Shown here in pieces: positions 55,416-64,000 of a stretch of DNA of 64,000 nt; the stretch's first letter is position 1, and each line of letters opens with the position of its first letter. The position numbers and the translations under genes are program-made. Source of the stretch: Stenopsyche tienmushanensis (Eukaryota; Arthropoda; Insecta; Trichoptera; Stenopsychidae); assembly GCA_008973525.1 (NCBI GenBank), contig WACJ01000007.1:806001-870000 (forward strand). Direction: 5' to 3'. The notes under the pieces are model-generated. The model had not been told where the DNA came from and did no database searches. It saw only the letters and a list, made by a program, of their open reading frames with translations.

Positions 55416-56850
55416 TTTTTTTTTTACATTTTTGCTTCGAAAATTCAACCACACACGACAAACTATCGACCTAAACTTGACTTCGAGCACTTTAATTTCG
55501 CATACATACAATTGGAGATATATAAGTGCAATATAACGATAATTTTGCTTAAAATATATTTAGGAATATCTCCTTTCATCCATCCCATCATCATTTTTAT
55601 AACGCAAGCTGCATTTATATAAAATATATGAATTTGGAATTCTCTAAAGAAAAATATTATAGTGTTTGCAATATTATTTATTATGAATTAAAATGAAATA
55701 TTTAATGTGTGAACGTGTATATACGGATTATTCTGATGGCCTCTTTCCTTGACCATTCCTTGTCTGCATGATGACACAGCGGATTCCCCAACCTTCTCAA
55801 GATGTGATGCATCAAGATATTCCCTAACTCTTCATATATACATATATATCATATATTGTGAAGTACATAAGCTTGGACATATATCAAATTTCAAGTTTAA
55901 TCATATTTTTTATAGCAAATCATATATTAAGCGTTTTCTTCACCAAAGAGTTGATACAGGTAAAATCGTTATTCTAATGTAGGAAAATCGAATCTTTGGA
56001 TCCTGTTAAAAATATTCGGCAATATTGTCTATACACTTCGATTAGGTTTTAATAATGTTTATAAATATTTGAAATTTTTATAATAAGAACAGAAAAATTA
56101 TTTCACTTTTATAGGATATTTCATTTAGAATATCGTATATATAATTATTTTTTTAGCTGAGAGATTTGATTTCCTAATCTTTATCTACAATAGTAATTAA
56201 AGCAGATCTTCAGTCCGAGAAAATTTTTCTAATGTTTATAAAATTTATGAAAAGCCCGATTCATTTTTAAAGTAATGCAATCATTAAGGACATTTTAAAT
56301 ATCAATTCATATCTATCAAGTCCTGATTTCATATTTAAATTTAATACTTAATGAAGTATTTGCTCAGTCAACTCATTAAATAAAAAATATAGACTTCAAC
56401 GCTCAAAAGATTTGCATCTTGGGATAACAAATATCTGCATTCATTAAAAAATATCTGTAATTTTTAAAATTAAATATACTGTATTGTCCTGTGAGCAAAA
56501 TGGATGTATAACACGAACTAAATGAATCAAGCTCCTAAACCTTATAAATGCACTGTTAATAGGACATACCAAGACAGGGCAAGGAATGATGATTAAGAGA
56601 CTAGTAAATACAGAAGATGGAAGTCTAAAAATTACTGTTTTGAATTCGTCAAATTGGAAAATTGGACCTCGCAATGAAAAAGCTATTCCATTTTCGAATT
56701 TTCTCGAAGTATAAAGTATATGACGTCGAGAACATCCCGTATTTTAGTATTTTAACTATTTTGAAATAAATAAAGGCTGAATACCTCAAAAGTCCATTCC
56801 CATTGAAATTAGTATGTTCGACTTGAGTAATTTGTCACTGCTTTCAAAGA
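55416..56850. other. Unique AT-rich sequence
   Basis: No gene is seen. The minus frame 56444-56674 lacks motifs; the plus frame 55749-55982 spans low-complexity ATATA. Confidence 0.45.
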
Positions 56851-56859
56851 AAAAATTCT

Positions 56860-56935
56860 GAAAACCATGAAAGCATCTTTCGATACGTTCGCCCTAGCGA
56901 TCTACTTGATCTTGAAGACTCGTAACAAATTTAAA
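56860..56935 (+). repeat. SINE-like family fragment
   Basis: ACCATGAAAGCATCTTTCGA, then TACGTTCGCCCTAGCGATC, matching the 16470 and 61150 copies. Confidence 0.6.
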
Positions 56936-58076
56936 TAATATTCTAAGTAACTTTGTATTTCTAAAGAAGAAATAATACGGTAAATTTACTTATATTGACA
57001 AGGAATATGTTTTTTTTATAAGGAAAATGGGTAGAATCTTTTTTTAAATAATGAGATTAATATGATGGTTCTAATATTTAATAGAGACATCATTTCGAAT
57101 ATTTTTTGCTTAAAAAAAGAGATAATCATCAGTTTCCAGAGCTCGACTCATGGCTCGAACCACGTAATTGTGGCGCCTAAAAATGTGCGACGAAAGTTGT
57201 TGTTAGTAACACTTCAATTAATTTCACGCCTTAATGTGGCAGAATAGTTAATAAACAAGGCCCAAACGACTGGATATTTTTCAATTTAATATCCTTTATT
57301 AATTTTAAAAAATTCAATCAGTCCGCAGCTAGAGATACGTCCAGGTCGTTTTTGGTCAATTTTCAACACGCATAAATGCATTGTCATCGGCTGATCGAAA
57401 TGAATATGGTCATTTTTTTCCACCTCGCACCCAAATGTGAAATGGAAGTGTGCTCATCGCTCGTGGGATCTCTCCAAGAAGAACACCTTCTTAATTGCTA
57501 CCGTCGTTTCGTTGCTGTGGCTGTCCAAAACGCGTTCTCACATCATTTCTAATTATACGGAAATTATAAAATAAATCCCGAATGTATGAAATCTTTTTAA
57601 CGGATCGATTACCAAAAATAAAGCCTGCATAAAAACTTTGTTTGCTATAGACGATATTTGACGAGAGCAAAACGACTCTGTACGAGGATGATTTAAAAAA
57701 TAATAGCTATCTATTGCCGTTGAAGTGTTTTTTTTATTTATAAAATGATGCATCATAGTTAATAAGGCACAAAACCTTGAAGCGAACGAAAATAATTATT
57801 TATATTTTTAAATTCATACTTTTGCATACTGAACACTTACTTTATACAACTTCTATCAGTTGAAAAGTGAAACACTTTGAAGATGGATAACTTTCGTAAG
57901 CGTTTGTCTATACAACATTTTCTTCACTTTGCATTTAATATTTAGATAACATAAGCATCGAACTCCATTTATGATCACCAACCAACGGGCTAATAGACTG
58001 AAAATGTTAAAATCTATTGTTATAGCTTATAGCAATATCCAGGGAGTAAGCAGGATGCGAAAAAAGCTCCCTGAAA
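56936..58076. other. Unique sequence with GC-richer block 57130-57545
   Basis: 57130-57260 and 57310-57545 are complex, with mixed base composition (GCTCGAACCACGTAATTG, GGTCGTTTTTGGTCAATTTT). They are candidate regulatory DNA. A hairpin CCAGGGAG...CTCCCTG lies at 58038-58072. No gene is seen. Confidence 0.35.
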
Positions 58077-58160
58077 AGGCCTGGCGTTATCGTGATGTAA
58101 AACAACGTCTCGTCTGTTCGCTAATTCTGGCCGTTTTCTGGCAATTGCATCCCTTAGATT

Positions 58161-59003
58161 GTCTAGTTCAGTGTTTCCTAACCTTTTTAGTCTCGTTACC
58201 CGTATAACCTATCAGGGAAACTGATTTTACCCCCCTTCAAAATTTTGTTGAAAAAAACAACATATATAATACATACAAATAGCCTTTTTTATTGTGAAAT
58301 TGCACAAAACTATAGGAAATTACTTTTTACTTTACTTAGTTAGGTTTAGTTTCACCCAACGCACATTCTTAGAGCTATCAGCGATAATAGGATATTTAGC
58401 ACTTACTTTTCACCAAAATGTACAGAAGTCATAGTTTTGAAATTCCACTTCTTTGAAAATGCTATTCTGGAGTAGTCTGAGAAATTCTACTTTGGCTGAC
58501 ACATCTTCGTCTTTAAAAATTTCACCAGCCAACTCCTTGAACATTCTCGAAATGTTCTTTAAGTTTGTTTGATTTCATGCTCTTTGTATCAAGAACTTTA
58601 TTACATATAACACACTGAGGCTTTTCCATATTCCTGTCAACAATATTCGTGAAACCCCATTGTGGAAATGCTTCTTTATACAAGCGCTTTTTTTCCAGAA
58701 GCAGAAGTCATTTCACTTAAAATACTGTCACAAATGCGAAACCTGCAAAATTAGTGCTCGAGTAAATTGAAACTGTATCGTGTCTATCTCTCGTCTCTTC
58801 ATCCCTCTCCTTGCGAGAAGGATTACTAGAAAGGCATCAGAACACAGTGAGAGACTTCTTGGAAGAGAGTGCAAGTCATATGACGCTCATGTCATTTTAT
58901 TATTATATCTACATACTAAAAATTAATATTGTCATTACCCTCGCCGAAAAGCCGTTTTACCCCTCGGGGGGTACCCCCCAGGTTAGGAACCATTGGTCTA
59001 GTT
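58161..59003. mobile_element. 827-bp hAT element inserted in mariner, perfect 8-bp duplication
   Basis: The element is 58169-58995. CAGTGTTTCCTAACCTTTTT at the left pairs with the inverse of AACCTGGGG-type sequence, CAGGTTAGGAACCATTG, at the right. GTCTAGTT is duplicated exactly at 58161-58168 and 58996-59003. It contains the N-terminal remnant of a BED-finger hAT transposase on the minus strand. It is non-autonomous, having lost its catalytic part, and is younger than the mariner it interrupts. Confidence 0.95.
58440..58711 (-). pseudogene. BED-type zinc finger remnant of a hAT (ZBED5-like) transposase
   Basis: From ATG (complement of 58709-58711): MTSASGKKAL, a one-base frameshift, then YKEAFPQWGFTNIVDRN and KPQCVICNKVLDTKSM, with SNKLKEHFENV completing the C-x2-C...H-x-H-like finger (the final His is replaced or frame-shifted). 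After a second frameshift, ELAGEIFKDEDVSAKVEFL follows. The pattern GFT-DRN-KPQCVICxKVL-SMKxxKLKxH is characteristic of the BED finger of ZBED5/Charlie-type hAT transposases. The catalytic and dimerisation domains are deleted. Confidence 0.8.
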
Positions 59004-59483
59004 GGAAACAATATTTTGCTGAATTTATCTTTTCACCTTGCTGAAGTAGCTCATAATAAACTACCCCCTTCCAGTCCCACCAAATGCATAGCAAAACTTT
59101 TTTTGGATGTAGGCCAGGTTTAGCTACAGTTAAAGCTTCTGTACCCTTGGTCCAAGATCGTTTACGTTGGATATTCTCATAGAGTATCCAACTTTCATCT
59201 TCAGTGACAAGTCTCTTCAAAAAAGGTTGGCTATTATGTCGTTGTTGGAGAAGAAGATCGCATGTTGAAATACGCTGAAGTTTATTTATCAGACAGTTCA
59301 CGTGGAAGCCACACATCTGAACGATTGATGTAGCCCAATTTTGTTAGATGATTATGGACGGATGTTCGTGGAATTTCTAACTTGTTAGCTATTTGGCGAA
59401 CAGTATATCGTGGATTTTCTTCAACCATGGCTATGATTAGATCTGTGTTCATTTGCGAAAGAAACTTATGGGACAACCTAATA

Positions 59484-60980
59484 GTTTTTGGTTGTAAAAA
59501 AGAATGTTTCCATAAATTAAGACATTTTAATATTATTTATCAAAATTCATTTAACAGTATTAATGATTTGATGTGTTAGTAAAAAAAATCGAATGAATTA
59601 AATTTGAATTAAGTTCTGAATTAAAGCAAAAAATTGAATTCTCTGAAATGAACCGACGTGGAAAGGATTTCAAAGACAGTGCTAATGAGTTAGCCCTAGC
59701 TGGCTTAGTTTTGCGTAAGTCATTTAGCTGGTTGCCAACAAAAAACATAAAATTTTGCTGGACAAACACAATGAAAAGCTAATACGTGGATGGCAATGGC
59801 TGGAGGTTGTGGTCGTCAGCAATGGTTGGTGTTGGCAGCACTTTTGACCTAATTAGGCCTGAACCTTCGGACGTACGTCACTGGCGTGATTTATGAGGCG
59901 CATTAGACATTTTCCGTAATGAGATGTAAAAGATCAATTTGCCGCGACTGAGATTGATGTAATGGCGCAACTTTAACAGCATTTATATGACACAAGGAAT
60001 GACTTTTAAATTAATTGACTCGTTCCTGCGCAAACGCTCAGCTCGCCCTAATGATTTCGGATTAAATCCAACAACATATCCTTGCGGAGATTATTCGATA
60101 CGGTGATTAGGTATTTGCGGGTTCTCTGAGCCTTTCGTACCTTTCGAGCCTAGTTTCGGCCGAGTCATCATCGCTCGTTATTGGATTCAAAAATCGGCAT
60201 CGCTCAAAGAGGATACGTATCAATCAAAACGAACATATGTGTATCCCACGTGTTGATCGGACGTGCATATTTCGACGTTGATAAACTGTTATTAATTACT
60301 GTGATAAACGATTCGTATTAGTGTGTGCTTTTTTAGTACGTTTTCTGACCACCCGGGAGTGTTGGCAACTAATATGATTCTTTTCTAATGATGGACGACC
60401 GCTTAAAGTTCTCGATTATCAAAGTAGCGATGTTGCTCTCTTTAAAATGCCCGCCATATAGACACTAATTTGGAACAATTGTAATGCAGGCGATGAGCTG
60501 TAGATAAAAGACTTGATTAAGAAACGTGGGTCAGAACAATTTCTAAAAGAATCCTGCAATACAATTTGTATAAGAAAATTAAAATTAGCCTACCCAAGCT
60601 AGTCTAATATATAATTAATATCGTTACAACATATTTTTAATTCGATTATTTTTTAAAAATTGAAATTGATATATTTTACTGCCATCTGCGTCATTTAATT
60701 CTATTCTATATAATCGAGATAACTTAACTTGTAAGTATTCCCGCGATTGAGCAATCGGACTATGAGTAACTCAATCGTCATGGATTCAAATCTATAGAAG
60801 GTGTGTCTGACGGCAACATTTTTATAACTAATATTTGCTAAGAAAAACCATGTTCAAAATGCTTGAAAATTGCTAACAGCCACCTCAAAAAATAACAAAT
60901 AGATAGACTATTTTAAAAGTGTTTAGATGATTGACGACATGTTATATGACATATGAATATGAGATCCTTTTACAAATATG
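59484..60980. other. Unique sequence with GC-richer block 59640-60350
   Basis: 59640-60350 is non-repetitive and compositionally complex (GGCCTGAACCTTCGGACG, TGAGGCGCATTAGACATTTTC, TTTCGGCCGAGTCATC) and lacks open frames of note. This is the strongest candidate in the window for conserved regulatory DNA. A possible SINE relic related to 54856 lies at 60735-60800. Confidence 0.35.
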
Positions 60981-60984
60981 GAAT

Positions 60985-61345
60985 GCAACGATCTAGCAAG
61001 GAAATTAGGGACTGGACTCTTTGCACTCTGAAAAACGCTTCCCAATAAAATCAACAAGATTGTCTAGAACAGTTTTCCACTGTCTTACGAGGAAAACTAC
61101 TCAGTCTTTACAAAACTCCGTCACAGTTCCCTATCGAGACAGTCGCGAAAGCGCCCTTCAATACGTTCATCCAAGAGACCGTTCCAAATGACACTTGGAG
61201 ATTATGCTACCTTCAATATCAAGTGAATGAAGAAGTGAATGTATGATATAGACAGAATGGATGTAACCTCTCCCTACAAATGGATATTGAAGAGGCCTAT
61301 AATTTTGCAGTAGACTGTTTGTGGCCGTATTTTGATGATCATGAT
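60985..61345 (+). repeat. SINE-like family, most complete copy
   Basis: It begins near CAACGATCTAGCAAGG, then AGGGACTGGACTCTTTGCAC, CTCAGTCTTTACAAAACTCC, CAATACGTTCATCCAAGAGA, GATATAGACAGAATGGATG, GCAGTAGACTGTTTGTGG and a TTTTGATGATCATGAT tail. Pieces recur at 1441, 16380, 30200, 33093, 33741, 34881, 40500 and 56860. No open frame and no TIR are seen. A clear Pol III promoter was not found, so 'SINE-like' is an inference from size and the simple-repeat tail. Confidence 0.6.
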
Positions 61346-61635
61346 TTGGAGCTTTAGGGAAACGAAGAGCTATTCTCTCTAGAATAAAATGTTGATGTTA
61401 AAATGAAAAAAATGAACGACTATCTTTGGTTATATCCACTTTATTTTATATCCATAGTTACATAGGGACACATCCTAGAGAATGTCACAGAAAAATTTTG
61501 CAACACGTCACTCAATAAGTTCGTAGGATGATCAATATTTTACAACACAGACGACTTTACATTTTATTTTATAAGTTACAGTGGTTTTAGTGACGCTACT
61601 TTTGTAATTTTTAAAATAATTGAATAATCTAAATT
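61346..61635. other. Unique AT-rich sequence
   Basis: Nothing is recognised. Confidence 0.45.
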
Positions 61636-61639
61636 ACGT

Positions 61640-62560
61640 ATAAAGCATTGCTTTTGAATGGGAAAAATATCTTTAAAGCAAAGCAATGGCTTGACAAGTG
61701 TTATTCGGACTTTGCTCCATCAAGACAAATGGGTGATTTAATTGTGATAAACACCGATGATTCGGCACATGTTTCAGAAAACATTAAAAAGTAAAACAGA
61801 ATAATGTTGACCGATCGTAAATTAAAGTTGCGCGAGATAGTTGATAATTTAAAGATACCAGAAGCCAGCGTATTCAATATTTTGCATCAATTGTCCATGA
61901 GAAAGCTCTGTTCGTAAAGAGTACCGCGTTTGCTCACAGTCGATCAAAAATAATAATTTAGAGCGCTATTTCAGCGCAATAAAAATGATTTTTCATGCGA
62001 GATAGATGAAACATTAATCCATCAATACACTCCAGAAGTTAAATTGGCAGTGACCGGCGAAAGCCGCCGAAAGTGATCAAAAACGCAAATATCAGCAGGC
62101 TTTGTCCACTTTTTTAATATATTTATAAAGATCCATCAATAGCGACTAGTTTCATGATGTTATTGGTGCGTTTGAAAAAAACGCTCTTTACCAAAACAAC
62201 ACACCGTGTCACAAGTCGATCGCAATAATGACATAATTGTACGAATTGCATTTTGAATAGCTTACCTATACGCCATATTCTGTGGACTTGGCTCCCTGTC
62301 TGAAAATGAAGTTTATCTAAAAAGATGTTCCAGATAAAGAGATTTGACTCCAATGAAGAAGTTATTACCGAAACTAATGTTTGAGAAGCGCTAGAATGAA
62401 TGTATCACTCTAGATTATGTTAATGCATAAAGCTGAATTCCGATTGAAGTCGAAATTATGTTGGTCATATTACGAACTTATTGAATTATATGTAACATAT
62501 TGATGGAAGTTATCTACAATCCATATTTTATAAAAAGTTGCAATTCTGGTTACCAAATGA
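61640..62560 (+). pseudogene. Third mariner-like lineage, badly degraded transposase
   Basis: In broken frames: MLTDRKLKLREIVDNLKIPE then ASVFNILHQLSMRKL (second helix-turn-helix), VPRLLTVDQK, FFM-IDETLIHQYTPEVKLA (first catalytic Asp in DETLIH), a decayed NTPCHKS region standing for the second Asp motif, LTYTPYSVDLAPCLK where the third Asp motif was, and KSKLCWSYYELIE near the end. The pattern VPRLLTxDxK and DExWIHxYxPExK fits the irritans-like mariner group. No TIRs were recognised, and it has many stops. Confidence 0.8.
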
Positions 62561-64000
62561 CTATCAGTACTATTTTGAGTATTTCTTTGTGTTTACTCCA
62601 TTGAGTACACTGGCCTTACACCGGCTTATAAAACTAATCTTCTCCTCAATTATCAAGTTAATTTGTTTATGTAACTTTTGATACATTAAAGATAAATAAA
62701 CAATGTTTCAAAGAAATTATATGTTTTGTGAAAAGTTGACCGACTTCTGGTATATTGGCGTTTCTTTAACAATTAGATGAAATGGAATAAATTATTTCAA
62801 CATTTTCTTCTTATTTAATAAAGCTTCAAACGCAGAGTTTTTGAATCCTTAAAAAATTATAAAAGTCGTGCGTTCCTCGGTGGCTATTCTCCCCATTGAA
62901 CAAACTTAATTAATGGAAACCCCTAAAAATGAGTTCGTTTTGATTATGTACGAACTTAATGGAACAATCGACGATGTTTACAGATTTATTTCAACAAATT
63001 ACGGGCAGTTACCAAATTTCCGTGGTTTATCTAATTTGAGGGCTCTTAAGCATCAATTGCCACACAATTATCAAAAGAGTTTTTGAATTACCATTATGGA
63101 GTGTAGGATAACTCGCCTTTCGACCATCCACAGTAGCGTTCATAACCATTTGCAGCCTCCTCTTTCGAAGAAGCCTTTGATGGCACATTATTAACAGGAT
63201 TTTACAAAATGATCCTTCGGATGGTTGACCTAACGTCCTGCATTGCGCGACAGAAACGATAGCCAGCTTAGCGGCCACAGAAGAACGCTAAAATTATGAT
63301 GTGTTAGATTGATTATCGGATGGCTGTTAAAACATGTTTTTTACGAGCATTTTTATTGCACATTTTGATGCATCACTGCGTCATAACAGCGCCCACGAGA
63401 AAAGAAGCAGGTACGTCATTAAATAATAAAAATACAGTATTGAGTTAAAGTCCTATGTTTGGTAGAATAATTTAGTTTTTAAGCTCTAAATGCTTTGATG
63501 AATAACTAAACGCACACAATTTTTTTATTGCCGATTAGCCTTTATGATCTGAAATCCAAATCTTATACTTATAATGACTATAGTATAATTTTTCCTCGAT
63601 ATGAAGCCGTCTTAACTTTATTTTAATTAAGCGTTATTTAGTTAACCCGGTAATTTATTCAACAGATCCACGTGTTAACTTAATATATTTAATGATTCTG
63701 CGTCCAATAAAGCGAAATTTTTAATAAAATATTTTTTAAAAAAATATTCTTATTTCTAATTTAAGATTAATAGCATTGAAATATTTAATATCGTAAATCG
63801 ATTATATTCTTTATTGTTATTGCGTCATTGATACACGTGTACTGATTTTGTTGAGGAATTGCGTTTTTTCAGTGAAAATGTGTTCCCCTTTATTACACAA
63901 CCAAATGCGCAATTGCCCAATATGAGACCCTTTTTGGTTTCATAATCATTTTATAGGATTAAAAATTGGTGCTACGCATTAAAAATATAACATTGGTTGC
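62561..64000. other. Unique sequence to the window end
   Basis: 63040-63290 is GC-richer and carries a minus frame (63027-63278) without motifs. Read on the plus strand a faint CATETIASLAATEER resembles a transposase N-terminal segment, but it is too short to call. The remainder is AT-rich with no gene. Confidence 0.35.

Larger units (their letters stand above)
58077..59481 (-). mobile_element. mariner copy 4, 3'-truncated and split by a hAT insertion
   Basis: The 5' TIR is at 59455-59481 (complement TTAGGTTGTCCCATAAG) with TA at 59482-59483. Minus-strand frames encode MNTDLIIAMVEENPRYTVRQ, SVHNHLTKLGYINRSDVW (second helix-turn-helix), then after a small indel LQRISTCDLLLQ, LVTEDESWIL with the first catalytic Asp, and KVLLCIWWDWKGVVYYELLQ. 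At AACTAGAC it is interrupted by hAT DNA (58169-58995) and resumes at 58168-58077 up to the HHDN region, where it ends. It is the best-preserved N-terminal half of this family here. Confidence 0.93.

Noticed and set aside
58957..59316. 119-codon open frame on the minus strand
   Set aside because: Its end (QWFLTWGVPPEG) is translated hAT terminus and its start lies past a frameshift; it is not a natural protein.
59282..59476. ORF start at position 59476 of the minus strand
   Set aside because: The apparent first residue is TTG inside the TIR; the first real ATG is the MNTDLI methionine.
63027..63290. Possible transposase N-terminal helix segment (ETIASLAATEER on the plus strand)
   Set aside because: The resemblance is limited to about a dozen residues in a broken frame; too weak to call.
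1..64000. CRISPR arrays, operons, ribosome binding sites or other prokaryotic systems
   Set aside because: No regularly spaced repeats and no packed genes; the LINE, mariner, piggyBac and hAT content marks a eukaryotic nuclear genome.

Overview
This is an AT-rich, gene-poor, repeat-dense eukaryotic nuclear window, most likely from an insect. I infer an insect from the mixture of transposon lineages: a Jockey-clade LINE, DD34D mariners, piggyBac, Tigger/pogo, hAT and a MULE-like family. The species cannot be named from the sequence. I see no certain host gene, no tRNA or rRNA gene, and nothing prokaryotic. Protein names below come from reading translations by eye, without any search.

The only intact coding unit is a full-length Jockey-type retrotransposon (6240-10570). 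It has a gag-like ORF1 with zinc knuckles, an ORF2 with AP endonuclease and reverse transcriptase overlapping it by 17 nt, a (TTA)n tail and a perfect 14-bp target-site duplication. All key motifs I can recognise are present, so it looks young and possibly still competent.

Nearly everything else recognisable is a dead or non-autonomous transposon, often nested. (1) One mariner family (TIR TTAGGTTGTCCCATAAG) has four copies near 2.9, 21.1, 35.1 and 58.1-59.5 kb. The three copies that keep a 5' end share the same deletion of the first DNA-binding domain, and the last copy is split by a hAT element with a perfect 8-bp duplication. (2) Two other mariner-like relics lie at 48.1 and 61.6 kb, plus a TIR-bearing mariner deletion derivative at 11.0 kb. 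(3) A TA-flanked family with TIR CACTYAAACCTYTTTTTGTGCG has three copies (0.6, 17.5, 30.4 kb) carrying a small acidic C-terminus-like reading frame. (4) A hAT MITE family with TIR TAGGGAATCCAATCCC has five copies (14.8, 22.8, 38.3, 40.2, 53.0 kb), three with readable 8-bp duplications. (5) A TTAA-flanked MITE family (TTAA-CCCTTTGAGTAGTGAG ... GGG-TTAA), probably piggyBac-mobilised, has at least seven sites. (6) A 2.2-kb piggyBac relic at 25.3-27.5 kb has both TTAA ends and contains Tigger and LINE debris. (7) A SINE-like family with a GATGATGATG tail is scattered in pieces. (8) Tigger halves lie at 42.5-43.6 kb, and MULE-like transposase fragments at 46.8 and 55.2 kb.

Between these lie unique stretches. 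Several are noticeably more GC-rich and complex than the AT-rich background (2.2-2.7, 4.4-4.6, 12.4-13.4, 22.2-22.4, 28.5-28.7, 36.1-36.7, 47.5-47.8, 49.4-50.4, 57.1-57.5, 59.6-60.3 kb). They are candidates for regulatory DNA or short exons. Two open frames stand out as possible host exons: 52302-52544 (+), with a clear signal peptide, and 44719-45138 (-), which has coding-like codon use. The picture fits a large intergenic or intronic region of an insect chromosome colonised by successive transposon waves.
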